From Rhizocola hellebori (lineage in GTDB: Bacteria; Actinomycetota; Actinomycetes; Mycobacteriales; Micromonosporaceae): a stretch of 64,000 nucleotides of DNA. Positions 1 to 8,707 of the stretch are shown piece after piece. The stretch lies in contig NZ_BONY01000029.1 in the NCBI RefSeq assembly GCF_016862955.1, positions 1-64,000 of the forward strand, in the 5' to 3' direction. The notes under the pieces are model-generated. The model saw only the letters and a list, made by a program, of their open reading frames with translations, made no database searches and was not told where the DNA came from. The translations under genes and the position numbers were made by a program. Within the stretch, counting starts at the first letter, position 1; the number at the start of each line of letters is the position of its first letter.

Positions 1-41
1 AAAGTCAGCGCAATGCAAAATGCCATATAGCAACAGCGTTT

Positions 42-66
42 ACTAGCACTCCCAACAAGTGCTAGT
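42..66. terminator. Hairpin at the 3' end of the DUF397 gene
   Basis: Perfect 9-bp inverted repeat (ACTAGCACT at 42-50, AGTGCTAGT at 58-66) with a 7-nt loop. It overlaps the stop codon of the minus-strand DUF397 gene. There is no U-tract on either side, so a terminator role is inferred only from position. Confidence 0.4.
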
Positions 67-283
67 CGAATTCGCCGATCTTCACGGCGCCTATAAAGGC
101 AGCCCAAGCCGTGTGGCTATAGGCGAGCTCAGGCCCATTTGTGATCTTCGAGTCTCGGATTGAGACGGCGTCGGGTCTTATCGACACCTCGACACATCCG
201 TGACTCTCACATTTCGAGCCACGCCGCCAGCTGGATCGTGTCGACTCGTCCACTGCTCCCCTATCGCATGCCTTGGCACGCAT
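62..283 (-). CDS. DUF397 domain-containing protein
   Basis: A 73-residue protein matching the small actinobacterial DUF397 family. It shows the order SSW...G.CVEV....V.IRDSK...GP.L..S..AWAAF......GEFD that defines the family. DUF397 proteins usually sit beside an XRE-type regulator and are thought to act with it, often in developmental or secondary-metabolite control; the mechanism is not established. Here no XRE gene lies next to it: the next gene upstream (from 520) runs the other way. The ATG at 283 has no clear ribosome site. A GTG at 253, preceded by GGGGAG, would give a more typical 63-residue product. Family call is secure, start is not. Confidence 0.8.
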   Translation of the reverse strand: MRAKACDRGAVDESTRSSWRRGSKCESHGCVEVSIRPDAVSIRDSKITNGPELAYSHTAWAAFIGAVKIGEFD

Positions 284-519
284 GCCAAATTCGTGAGTGA
301 TCGAAATTCACGAACAGGTGTGCGCAAACCTTGACCTCGTCCCAAATTGCCGATTGATAGCCGAGGTCTCATGCCGCAGGGCTATTGCCGCGCTTCGAAA
401 CTCGCTCCGCCGACTGAGCATAGTAGCGAAACGCCGGGCGCAAGAGCAACACAAGTTTTCCGGTTTTGTGTCGTTGTGCGTATTCATTGGACGCGTGACA
501 CTCCCCCAACAATGGGAGA

Positions 520-1020
520 ATGAACACTGTCGATCGGATCACCATTGCCATCGGTGCGGTGTCCGCGATGGTGTCGGCGTTGGCCTTGGTCGGCATCGCG
601 TTTGCGCTTCGGCTCCAGGTTCGGCAGACCCGGATAAGCCAGCGGCATACGCTGCACGGCTTGCATATTGAGGTAATGCGGCTCCATCTGGAAAATCCCC
701 TGTTCCGCCCGGTGTGGGGCCCGGTTTCCGCGCCGGTCGAAACTGAGCAATGGGTCAGGAACGTCTATCGAAACATTGTCTTCATGTATTTCCAGACCCT
801 CTACATCCTGGAGACGATCTCGGACGACGGTGTCAGGCTTCAGGTGCGATCGCTGCTGAGGTCGCCGGAGGCGCAGGACTGGTGGCGGGCAGCTCGCCCC
901 TTCTACAAGGCAGACGCGCTTACCAAGGCGCAGCGGCGTTTCTACGTCCTGGTGGAGGAGGAGTGGGAGCGGGCGACGGCGTCGGGGTCAGGCGAGGTGG
1001 AGGGCTTTGGCGGCGGCTAG
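520..1020 (+). CDS. DUF6082 family membrane-anchored protein
   Basis: A 166-residue protein with one N-terminal hydrophobic segment (about residues 8-30) followed by a soluble helical domain. The pattern SALALVGIA....Q.RQTR..R..HL..HL.NPLF...WGP and a following Y.N......Q....D fits the actinomycete DUF6082 family, which has no known function. ATG at 520 follows GGGAGA closely. It converges on thrC and overlaps its 3' end by 33 bp, so the last residues (Gly-rich) are encoded opposite the thrC terminus. About 235 bp upstream (284-519) holds no recognisable gene. Confidence 0.75.
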   Translation: MNTVDRITIAIGAVSAMVSALALVGIAFALRLQVRQTRISQRHTLHGLHIEVMRLHLENPLFRPVWGPVSAPVETEQWVRNVYRNIVFMYFQTLYILETISDDGVRLQVRSLLRSPEAQDWWRAARPFYKADALTKAQRRFYVLVEEEWERATASGSGEVEGFGGG

Positions 1021-2019
1021 GGGGTCTAGGGCGATGGTTTGGGGGGCCGGGGCGGTGGAGATGGCCCACTCGGGGTCCTTGAGGCCGTGGCCGGTGACTG
1101 TGCAGACGATGCGGGAGTCGCGGGGGATTTTGCCGGCGGCGGCGCTTTGAAGGAGGCCGGCGACGCTGGCGGCGGAGCCGAGCTCGACGAAGACGCCTAC
1201 CTCGCGGGCCAGGAGTCGGTATGCGGCAAGGATTTCGCGGTCGGTGACGGCTTCGATGATGCCGCCGGACTCGTTGCGCGCGTCGAGGGCCTTGGTCCAG
1301 GAGGCGGGGTTGCCGATGCGGATGGCGGTGGCGATGGTGGACGGCTCGGTGACGACTTTGCCGGTGACGATGGGGGCCGAGCCGGAGGCTTGGAAGCCGA
1401 ACATGCGAGGAGACTTGCCCTCCTCTTGGTAGCCCATCCAGTACGCGGCGATGTTGCCGGCGTTGCCGACCGGCAGGCAGTGGATGTCGGGGGCATCGCC
1501 AAGGGCGGCAACGATTTCGAAGGAGGCGGTCTTCTGGCCGTGGAGGCGGTCGACGTTGACGGAGTTGACCAGAGCCACGGGATAGTCCTGGGAAAGCTTT
1601 CCGGCAAGGTTCAGGCAGTCGTCGAAGTTTCCGCTCACCTGAAGCAGTTTGGCCCCATGAACGAGAGCCTGGGCGAGCTTGCCGAGCGCGATTTTCCCTT
1701 GCGGCACAAGCACTGCGCAGGTGATGCCGGCCCGGGCGGCGTAGGCGGCGGCGCTGGCCGAGGTGTTGCCGGTGGAGGCGCAGATGATCGCCTTGGCGCC
1801 GTTTTCCACCGCTTTGGAGACGGCCACGGTCATGCCGCGGTCCTTGAACGAACCGGTCGGGTTGGCGCCCTCTACCTTGAGGTAGACCTCGCAACCGGTG
1901 CGGTCGGACAGGGCGGGCGCCGGCACGAGCGGTGTGTTCCCCTCGTGCAACGTGATCACTGGCGTGTTCTCGTTGACCGGCAACCTGTCCCGGAATTCCT
2001 CAATCAGCCCACGCCACAT
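988..2019 (-). CDS. thrC: Threonine synthase
   Basis: Converts O-phosphohomoserine to threonine with pyridoxal phosphate, the last step of threonine synthesis in the cytosol. The 343-residue length and fold-II PLP signature fit: the Schiff-base lysine is in [10 protein letters not shown] (Lys59), and [15 protein letters not shown] is the phosphate-binding loop. It is the last gene of a minus-strand operon, starting 1 bp after the hom stop. The usual partner thrB (homoserine kinase) is not downstream; the next gene there runs convergently, so thrB must lie elsewhere or be replaced. Identification is very secure. Confidence 0.96.
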   Translation of the reverse strand: MWRGLIEEFRDRLPVNENTPVITLHEGNTPLVPAPALSDRTGCEVYLKVEGANPTGSFKDRGMTVAVSKAVENGAKAIICASTGNTSASAAAYAARAGITCAVLVPQGKIALGKLAQALVHGAKLLQVSGNFDDCLNLAGKLSQDYPVALVNSVNVDRLHGQKTASFEIVAALGDAPDIHCLPVGNAGNIAAYWMGYQEEGKSPRMFGFQASGSAPIVTGKVVTEPSTIATAIRIGNPASWTKALDARNESGGIIEAVTDREILAAYRLLAREVGVFVELGSAASVAGLLQSAAAGKIPRDSRIVCTVTGHGLKDPEWAISTAPAPQTIALDPLAAAKALHLA

Positions 2020-2020
2020 T

Positions 2021-3304
2021 TCAGTCTCCTTCTACCCGGAGAACACTTGCGATTGACCGAACAAAATCGAGCGAACGCAACTCTGCCACGGTTGCCGCAA
2101 GATCGGCATCCTTGGCCGCGTGCGTCACAATGACCAGGCTGGCATCGTCGCCACGCCCGGACTGGTTGACTGTCGCGATCGAAACATCATGCCGCGCAAA
2201 GACTCCGGCGACGGAGGCGAGCACACCTGCCTTGTCGGCGACGTCCAGCGAGACGTGGTAACGAGTCCAGACTTCACCCATCGGCCTGACCGGGAGGTCA
2301 GCGTAGGCGGACTCGCTGGACGAGCGCGCGCCGGTGAGCCGGTTGCGGGCCACCGCCACCAGATCGCCGAGCACGGCGCTCGCGCTCGGGGCACCGCCTG
2401 CGCCGCGGCCGTAGAACATGAGCTGCCCGGCCGCCTCGGCTTCGATGAAGACCGCGTTGAAGGCGTCGCCCACGCTGGCCAGCGGATGGCTGCGCGGGAT
2501 CATCGCCGGATGCACCCGCACCGAAACGCCGCCGTCCTTGGTGCGCGACGCGATGCAGAGCAGCTTGATGATGCAGCCCATCGCCTTGGCGCTGGCCACA
2601 TCGGCAGCTGACACCTCGGTGATGCCCTCGCGATAGACGTCCGCGGCCCGCACCCGGGTGTGGAAGGCGAGACTGGCGAGGATCGCGGCCTTGGCTGCGG
2701 CGTCGAAACCCTCGACGTCGGCGGTCGGGTCGGGCTCGGCATAGCCCAAAGCGGTGGCCTCGTCCAGCGCCTCGCTGTAACCGGCCCCCGTACTGTCCAT
2801 TGCGGACAGAATGAAGTTGGTGGTGCCGTTGACGATTCCGGTCACCTGCGTCAGGCGGTCACCGTGCAGCGACTCGCGCAGCGGGCGCAGCAACGGGATG
2901 GCGCCGGCTACCGCGGCCTCGTAATAGAGGTCGGCTCCGCCTTCGGCGGCCGCGTCGTGGAGCGAACCTCCGTCTTCGGCGAGGAGGGCCTTGTTGCCGG
3001 TGATGACACTCTTGCCCGAGCGGAGCGCTTCGACCAGCCAGGTGCGCGCGGGCTCGATGCCGCCGACCACCTCGATCACGACGTCGACGTCGTCGCGCTT
3101 GACCAGCCCGAGCGCGTCGGTCGTGATCAGCTCCTGGGGCACGCCCTCACGGACCCGGTTGGGCCTGCGCACGGCGATGCCCACCAGCTCGATCGGCGCA
3201 CCCACCCGCGCCCGCAGATCGTGGGCCTGCTCGTGCAGCAGCCGCACCACCTCCGTGCCGACTGTGCCGCACCCGAGCAACGCCACCCTTACCGACTCAG
3301 CCAT
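2021..3304 (-). CDS. hom: Homoserine dehydrogenase
   Basis: NAD(P)H-dependent reduction of aspartate semialdehyde to homoserine, the branch point to threonine and methionine. The 427-residue protein has an N-terminal Rossmann motif (LLGCGTVG at about 9-16), the central catalytic domain with NGTTNFILS, and a C-terminal ACT domain (about 345-425, beginning [16 protein letters not shown]), which normally gives threonine feedback inhibition. It lies 3 bp after lysA and 1 bp before thrC, consistent with a single transcript. Monofunctional, with no fused aspartokinase. Confidence 0.97.
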   Translation of the reverse strand: MAESVRVALLGCGTVGTEVVRLLHEQAHDLRARVGAPIELVGIAVRRPNRVREGVPQELITTDALGLVKRDDVDVVIEVVGGIEPARTWLVEALRSGKSVITGNKALLAEDGGSLHDAAAEGGADLYYEAAVAGAIPLLRPLRESLHGDRLTQVTGIVNGTTNFILSAMDSTGAGYSEALDEATALGYAEPDPTADVEGFDAAAKAAILASLAFHTRVRAADVYREGITEVSAADVASAKAMGCIIKLLCIASRTKDGGVSVRVHPAMIPRSHPLASVGDAFNAVFIEAEAAGQLMFYGRGAGGAPSASAVLGDLVAVARNRLTGARSSSESAYADLPVRPMGEVWTRYHVSLDVADKAGVLASVAGVFARHDVSIATVNQSGRGDDASLVIVTHAAKDADLAATVAELRSLDFVRSIASVLRVEGD

Positions 3305-3307
3305 CGC

Positions 3308-4687
3308 CTACCCCATATCCAGGGCAAGGAGATCCTCTTCGGTCTCCCTGCGCACGATCACCCGCGCCTGCCCGTCCCGCACCGCGACCACGGGCGGCCT
3401 GGGCACGTGGTTGTAGTTGCTGGCCATGCTCCGGCAATAGGCGCCGGTTCCCGGTACCGCGAGAAGATCTCCTGTTTTTATGTCCGCGGGCAGGAATTCA
3501 TCCTTAACCACCACGTCCCCGGACTCACAATGTTTTCCCACTACCCGGGCGAGTATGGGCTCGGCCTGTGACCGACGTGACGCCAGGGTGGCCGAGTAGG
3601 AGGCGTCGTAGAGGGCGGTGCGGATGTTGTCGCTCATCCCGCCGTCCACGCTCACGTAGGTGCGCAGGCCATCGAGCGGCTTGACTGTTCCCACCTCGTA
3701 GAGGGTGAAGGTGGACGGCCCAACGATGGCCCGGCCCGGCTCGACCGACAGGTGCGGCAGGTTCAGCTGCAACGCGGCACACTCATCCGCAACGATTTTC
3801 GCCATCCGATCGGCCAGATCGCTAGCCTCGGACGGGTCGTCCTGGCTCGTGTAAGCGATGCCGAAGCCGCCGCCGAGGTCCAGCTCGGGCAGCTCAACAC
3901 CGAGCTCGTCGAGCACCCGCTTCTGCAGCGCGAGCACCCGGCGCGCGCTCACCTCGAAACCGGAGGCATCGAAGATCTGCGAGCCGATGTGGGAATGGAA
4001 GCCTCGCAGGTCGAGCACGCCCTCGGCGAGGATGCGCCGCGCGGCTTCGAAGGCGGAGCCGCCAGCCAGCGCGAAGCCGAACTTCTGGTCCTCATGGGCG
4101 GTCGCGATGAACTCGTGGGTGTGCGCCTCCACGCCGACGGTGACCCGGATCATCACCTTGACCGGCTTTTTGAGGCTGCTCAACCTGTCGATCTCGTCGA
4201 ACGAGTCCACGATGATGCGGCCCACGCCCCGGTCGACGGCCTCGGTCAGCTCACGCATCGATTTGTTGTTGCCGTGAAAGCCGATTCGCGCCGGATCCAT
4301 CCCCGCCGCGAGCGCGGTCGCCAGCTCGCCCCCGGAGCACACGTCCAGGCTCAGCCCTTCTTCGCTGAGGATGCGCACCACCGCCTTACACAGGAACGCT
4401 TTTCCGGCGTAGTAGACCTCGGCATCGCCGAAGGCCGCCTTGAAGGCACGACATCTCGCGCGGAAGTCCTCTTCGTCGAAGAGATAGGCGGGCGTGCCGA
4501 AGCGCTGCGCCAGCTCGGTGACGCTGAGCCCTCCGATCTGCAGCACCCCATCCGCTCCTTTGTGGACAGTCTGTGGCCAAAGCGGCTGCATTAAAGCATT
4601 GACATCTATCGGGGTACGCAGCCACGCCGGCCCGCGATGCCCAAAGTCGCCGTGGATCGCGCCGGCCTCATGGGCCCGTCCTGACAT
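3308..4687 (-). CDS. lysA: Diaminopimelate decarboxylase
   Basis: PLP enzyme that decarboxylates meso-diaminopimelate to lysine. The 459-residue protein is of the alanine-racemase-like fold III type: the PLP lysine is in VYYAGKAFLC (Lys96), followed by LDVCSGGE, the glycine loop GGGFGI, and the C-terminal GTGAYCRSMASNYN segment that contributes substrate-binding residues. The first 40 or so residues precede the usual family start, so the true start could be a little further in. It starts 6 bp after argS and is 3 bp ahead of hom, in the common actinomycete order argS-lysA-hom-thrC. Confidence 0.96.
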   Translation of the reverse strand: MSGRAHEAGAIHGDFGHRGPAWLRTPIDVNALMQPLWPQTVHKGADGVLQIGGLSVTELAQRFGTPAYLFDEEDFRARCRAFKAAFGDAEVYYAGKAFLCKAVVRILSEEGLSLDVCSGGELATALAAGMDPARIGFHGNNKSMRELTEAVDRGVGRIIVDSFDEIDRLSSLKKPVKVMIRVTVGVEAHTHEFIATAHEDQKFGFALAGGSAFEAARRILAEGVLDLRGFHSHIGSQIFDASGFEVSARRVLALQKRVLDELGVELPELDLGGGFGIAYTSQDDPSEASDLADRMAKIVADECAALQLNLPHLSVEPGRAIVGPSTFTLYEVGTVKPLDGLRTYVSVDGGMSDNIRTALYDASYSATLASRRSQAEPILARVVGKHCESGDVVVKDEFLPADIKTGDLLAVPGTGAYCRSMASNYNHVPRPPVVAVRDGQARVIVRRETEEDLLALDMG

Positions 4688-4693
4688 TCCTTC

Positions 4694-6337
4694 TTACATC
4701 CGTTCTGGGGCTGAGACGCCAAGGAGCCCAAGGCCATTGACCATCACTGTCCTCGTGGCGTCATTGAGCCACAGTCGCGCGACGTGCAAGTTTGAGATCT
4801 CCTCGTCGCCGAGGGGGAGCACCCGGCAGTTCTCGTAGAACCGGTGATAATCGCCGGACAGGTCTTCGAGGTAACGCGCCACCCGGTGGGGCTCGCGCAG
4901 CTCAGCCGCTCCGGACACGATCGACGGGTAGTCGCCGAGCCGCTTGAGCAGGTCAAGTTCCTTGGGATGGGTCAGCAGCGTGGGGTCGAACTCGCCGACG
5001 TCCCGGGTCAGGCCCAGGTCGGCCGCGTTGCGAGCGACACCCGCGGTGCGCGCCGCCACGTATTGCACGTAATAGATGGGGTTGTCCTTGCTCGCCCGCG
5101 TCCACAGCTCGATGTCGATATCGATCGGTGAGTCGCTGCTGAACCGGGCCAGCGCGTAGCGGCTCGCGTCCACGCCAATCGCCTCGACCAGGTCCTCCAT
5201 CGTCACGACCGTGCCCGCGCGCTTGCTCATCCGCACCGGCTGGCCGTCCTTGACCAGGTTCACCATCTGGCCGATGAGGATCTCAAGGTTGTAGTCGGGG
5301 TCGTCGCCGAAACAGGCCACCAGCGCGCGCATCCGGCCCACATAACCGTGATGGTCCGCGCCCAGCATGATGATCACCTTGTCGAAACCGCGGCTGCGCT
5401 TGTCGAGGTAATAGGCACAGTCGGCCGCGAAGTAGGTCCAGTCGCCGTCGCTCTTGCGCAGCACCCGATCCTTGTCGTCGCCGAAGTCGGTGGTGCGCAG
5501 CCAGACCGCGCCGTCTTTTTCCTCCACGTGCCCCTGCTCGCGCAGCCGGGCCAGGGCCAATTCCAGCTCGCCCTTGTCGTGCAGGTCCTTCTCGTTGAAG
5601 TACACGTCGAAATGGGTGCCGAACTCGGTCAGCGACGACTTGATCTGCTGGAACATCAGCTCGACGCCCTCGACCCGGAAGGTCTGCTCGTCGTCGGCGT
5701 CCGGGTGCTTCGCCTTGATCGCTGCCGCGATCTCCGCTATATACGCCCCGCCGTAACCGTCTTCGGGCGCCGGCTCGCCCTTCGCCGAGGCCAGCAGCGA
5801 CCGGGCAAAACGATCGATCTGTGCGCCGGCGTCGTTGAAGTAGTACTCGTTGGTGACGTGGGCCCCGGTTGCCTTCAGCAGCCTCGCCAGCGCGTCACCG
5901 ACGGCCGCCCAGCGCACACCACCCAGATGGATCGGCCCGGTCGGGTTCGCCGAGACGAACTCCAGGTTGAACCGCTGCCCCTGCTGGGAGCTGGTGTGGC
6001 CGTAGCTCGCGCCCGCGTTGACCACGCTGCGAGCCAGCTCACTGGCAGCGGCCGCGTCGACCCGTATGTTCAGGAAGCCCGGCCCGGCCACTTCCACGGA
6101 AGCTATACCTGTGACTTTGCTGAGTTCTTCGGCGAGCGCTGAAGCTAGCTCACGCGGGTTCGCGCCGACCTTCTTACCGACCTGAAGCGCGAGGTTCGTC
6201 GCATAGTCTCCGTGCTCCGGATTGCGCGGACGCTCCACGGTCGCCGTGTCCGGCAAGGCCTCCGGGTCGAGCCCGCGGCTTTCAAAGACCGCGCGGGCAG
6301 CGGACAGAACGGCGTCGGCGAGATTCTCCGGAGTCAC
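4694..6337 (-). CDS. argS: Arginyl-tRNA synthetase
   Basis: Class I synthetase charging tRNA-Arg. The 547-residue product has the N-terminal Add1 domain (about 1-90), the HIGH-equivalent [15 protein letters not shown] (HLGG at 137-140), a Rossmann core with [11 protein letters not shown], the KMSK-like [10 protein letters not shown] (MSK at about 370-372), and a C-terminal DALR-type anticodon-binding domain ending in PERM. A GTG start at 6337 opens the operon. About 155 bp separate it from the divergent DUF3105 gene, which is where the operon promoter must lie. Confidence 0.97.
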   Translation of the reverse strand: MTPENLADAVLSAARAVFESRGLDPEALPDTATVERPRNPEHGDYATNLALQVGKKVGANPRELASALAEELSKVTGIASVEVAGPGFLNIRVDAAAASELARSVVNAGASYGHTSSQQGQRFNLEFVSANPTGPIHLGGVRWAAVGDALARLLKATGAHVTNEYYFNDAGAQIDRFARSLLASAKGEPAPEDGYGGAYIAEIAAAIKAKHPDADDEQTFRVEGVELMFQQIKSSLTEFGTHFDVYFNEKDLHDKGELELALARLREQGHVEEKDGAVWLRTTDFGDDKDRVLRKSDGDWTYFAADCAYYLDKRSRGFDKVIIMLGADHHGYVGRMRALVACFGDDPDYNLEILIGQMVNLVKDGQPVRMSKRAGTVVTMEDLVEAIGVDASRYALARFSSDSPIDIDIELWTRASKDNPIYYVQYVAARTAGVARNAADLGLTRDVGEFDPTLLTHPKELDLLKRLGDYPSIVSGAAELREPHRVARYLEDLSGDYHRFYENCRVLPLGDEEISNLHVARLWLNDATRTVMVNGLGLLGVSAPERM

Positions 6338-6492
6338 CCAGCAATGCTATCGGCACGGCCTGGGCACCCCTGTTGGCGGCTCTGTGGTATTGGCGGGCCG
6401 CCGGGCGGGATGGGATCGGGGGTAGACTCTTGGCTCTGCGCCCGGCTAACTTACTTGGCGCGCCCTACCCCTCGACGTGACGGACAACAACG

Positions 6493-7278
6493 ATGAGCAT
6501 CAGCACGCCAAGCGGCGAACAGAAGAGCCCGGGCTCTGTGAAGGTCACCGGAAAGCCCTCTGCCAAGCCGGGAGCCAAGCCCGCCGTCAGTGGCAAGGGT
6601 AAGGGTGCCGGCCCCCGCAAGCCGATCACGCCCATCAAGGTCAACCAGGGCCGCAACTGGGGGCCGATCGCTCTGTTCACCGCCGTTGGCCTGCTGGCCG
6701 CCGGCATCATCGGCTGGGGCGCGTGGGCCGCGTTCCGTCCGGGTGGCGCCGGCTACGGCTGGGAGGGGCGTGCCTCGTCGATCTCTGGCATCCAGGATTA
6801 CCGCGGGGAGAACCTGACCCGTAACCACGCCTGGGGCCCGATCAAGTACAACCACACTCCGCCGGTCGGTGGTGACCACATTCCCCCGCAGGCGTGGCAG
6901 CAGTGCATGGGCAACATCTACACCGAGCAGATCCCCAACGAGCAGGCCGTGCACAGCCTCGAGCATGGCGCTGTCTGGCTGACCTACAAGGCCGGGCTTC
7001 CGGCCGATCAGGTCAAGATCCTCGAGGGTAAGATCAAGGGCAAGCCGTACACGATGATCAGCCCGGTCGAAGGCCTGGACAAGAACGTCTCATTGCAGGC
7101 GTGGGGTTGGCAGCTCAAGCTCGACAACGTCAACGACGGCCGGATCGCCGACTTCATCGCCGCGCTGGCCAAGAACGCCTCGGTCGAGCCCGGCGCCACC
7201 TGCTCGCAGGGCACCACCGCCGTCGGCACCACGCCGCTCACCGAGGAGCAGGCCGCGCGCCTCAACGGCGGGCAGTAA
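6493..7278 (+). CDS. DUF3105 domain-containing membrane protein
   Basis: 261 residues. A basic, Lys/Pro-rich cytoplasmic tail (1-55) is followed by one membrane span (about 57-80) and an exported DUF3105 domain. Family hallmarks are YNHTPPVGGDH, the QQC segment and VHSLEHGAVWLTY, all rich in His that may bind metal. Function is unknown, but DUF3105 and DUF305 genes commonly occur side by side, as here (28 bp apart), and probably form an operon for an envelope or metal-related task. ATG at 6493 fits the end of the intergenic gap from argS. Confidence 0.9.
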   Translation: MSISTPSGEQKSPGSVKVTGKPSAKPGAKPAVSGKGKGAGPRKPITPIKVNQGRNWGPIALFTAVGLLAAGIIGWGAWAAFRPGGAGYGWEGRASSISGIQDYRGENLTRNHAWGPIKYNHTPPVGGDHIPPQAWQQCMGNIYTEQIPNEQAVHSLEHGAVWLTYKAGLPADQVKILEGKIKGKPYTMISPVEGLDKNVSLQAWGWQLKLDNVNDGRIADFIAALAKNASVEPGATCSQGTTAVGTTPLTEEQAARLNGGQ

Positions 7279-7305
7279 GCACATACCCTAAGGACCTATT
7301 CGATC

Positions 7306-7917
7306 ATGAGTACAGCCCGTCGCTTCACCCTGTTCAGCACCGCCGGTCTCGCCGTGATGTTGGTGATCGGACTCCTGCTCGGGTACGCGGCGGGCTTTCT
7401 CACGCCGCACTCCAGCAGCCCCGGTGACACCTCACCCGAGGCGGGCTTCGCCCGCGACATGTCCGCCCACCACGCCCAGGCCGTAGCCATGGGCATGCTT
7501 GCCCAGAGCAAGGGAAACAAGGTGGAGGTGCGCGGCTTCGGCAGCGACATCGCGCTGACCCAGCAGGCCCAGATCGGCATGATGGACCAGTGGCTGCGCG
7601 ATTGGGGCGTCAACCCCAACACCGAAGCCGCCCCCATGTCCTGGATGCCCGACGGCATGAACCAGCTCGACAACGGCCTCATGCCCGGCATGGCCACCCA
7701 GGCCGAGATGGACGCGCTCGCCGCCGCCTCCGGCCCCGCTTTCGACCGCCTCTTCGTCCAGATGATGATCAAGCATCATCTCGGCGGCATCCACATGGTC
7801 GACGGCGTCCTCAGCCAGACCCACAACGGCGACGTGACCTGGCTCGCCGACGCCATCAAGTCCGGCCAGCAGGGCGAGGTAACCGCCCTGCAGAACCTGC
7901 AAAAACAGCTCGGCTAG
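7306..7917 (+). CDS. DUF305 domain-containing protein
   Basis: 203 residues with an N-terminal membrane/signal segment (about 10-32) and an exported four-helix-type DUF305 domain with two His-rich repeats: FARDMSAHHAQAVAMGML and MIKHHLGGIHM. DUF305 is a ferritin-like domain found in metal handling and resistance contexts. It follows the DUF3105 gene by 28 bp and is followed by a strong hairpin. The exact role cannot be read from sequence. Confidence 0.92.
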   Translation: MSTARRFTLFSTAGLAVMLVIGLLLGYAAGFLTPHSSSPGDTSPEAGFARDMSAHHAQAVAMGMLAQSKGNKVEVRGFGSDIALTQQAQIGMMDQWLRDWGVNPNTEAAPMSWMPDGMNQLDNGLMPGMATQAEMDALAAASGPAFDRLFVQMMIKHHLGGIHMVDGVLSQTHNGDVTWLADAIKSGQQGEVTALQNLQKQLG

Positions 7918-7924
7918 ACATAGA

Positions 7925-7960
7925 AAATGGGGCTCCCTGCGCACCAGAGGAGCCCCATTT
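7925..7960. terminator. Bidirectional intrinsic terminator
   Basis: Perfect 12-bp inverted repeat AAATGGGGCTCC (7925-7936) / GGAGCCCCATTT (7949-7960) with A- and T-rich outer ends. It lies between the convergent DUF305 gene and the LPXTG gene, so it can end both transcripts. Confidence 0.9.
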
Positions 7961-7971
7961 CTCAGCCTTGA

Positions 7972-8643
7972 TCAGGCTCCGTCAGCGATGTCCCGCCTAC
8001 GGCGTACCAGCAGCAGAGCCGCGCCGATCGCCAGCATCACGACACCCGCCGTCACAAACCCGGTCACCGACGTGCCCGTGCGCGGCAGGTCGCCGCCCGG
8101 CGTCGACGGAGTCGCGCTGACGCTAGTGCTTGGGTCCGGTTCCGGGGTCTCCTCCGGGTCCGGGGTCTCCTCCGGGTCACCGGCACAGGTGTGGCTCAGG
8201 TTGAAATCGTCCTCCTGATCCGCCCCCTCCGCCGACGCGCTGCCGGCCTTGAGCGTCCAGCCGGCGTTCGTAATCACGTAGGCGTGCTTGTCCGCGGCGC
8301 CAGCGTTGTCAATGAACCCCGACCAGCCCGACCCCGTACTCGGAGCCGCCTCGGTCCCGGTGATGGTCACCGGAACGTCGCCGCCCGGGCTGCTGAACGT
8401 AAGCGAAAGGCTCACAAAACCCGACCCACTCGACGCCGGCAGCACGAAGTGCCAGCCATCCTTGTTGGCCGCCAGCCCCTTGAACGGGCCAGTACAGGTA
8501 TCTCCGTCGAACTCGTCGGCAGTCTTGTTCAGGTGAGCGGTCTTGATATTGATCGTCACGGGAACGGCAGAAGCAGGGGTGGCCAGCGCTAGCGACGTGA
8601 GCGCGGCCACAGCGGCGCCAAGGGCGATCCGCATAGTGCGCAT
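7972..8643 (-). CDS. LPXTG-anchored surface protein, unknown domain
   Basis: 223 residues starting at the ATG at 8643, preceded by GGAGG at 6-bp spacing; the frame stays open further upstream but that part reads through the tRNA gene and is not real. A signal peptide (about 1-28, ending PASA) leads to a beta-rich domain containing two Cys, then a Pro/Glu/Thr-rich linker with a repeated PEETPDPEETPEPD, then the sortase signal LPRTG, a hydrophobic span and an RRRRD tail. It is therefore expected to be covalently attached to the cell wall. No ligand or activity is recognisable. Confidence 0.88.
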   Translation of the reverse strand: MRTMRIALGAAVAALTSLALATPASAVPVTINIKTAHLNKTADEFDGDTCTGPFKGLAANKDGWHFVLPASSGSGFVSLSLTFSSPGGDVPVTITGTEAAPSTGSGWSGFIDNAGAADKHAYVITNAGWTLKAGSASAEGADQEDDFNLSHTCAGDPEETPDPEETPEPDPSTSVSATPSTPGGDLPRTGTSVTGFVTAGVVMLAIGAALLLVRRRRDIADGA

Positions 8644-8707
8644 AGTTGTCCTCCGGTTTGGGGAAAGTGCAAGACCACATCCTGCACGCCTCCTACCAGG
8701 CCAAACA

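Noticed and set aside
920-1894. 324-residue minus-strand frame over thrC
   Set aside because: Extreme Arg/Pro content and complete overlap with thrC, which has full PLP motifs.
6222-6496. Small ORFs in the argS promoter region
   Set aside because: They overlap the argS start on the other strand and have no conserved features.
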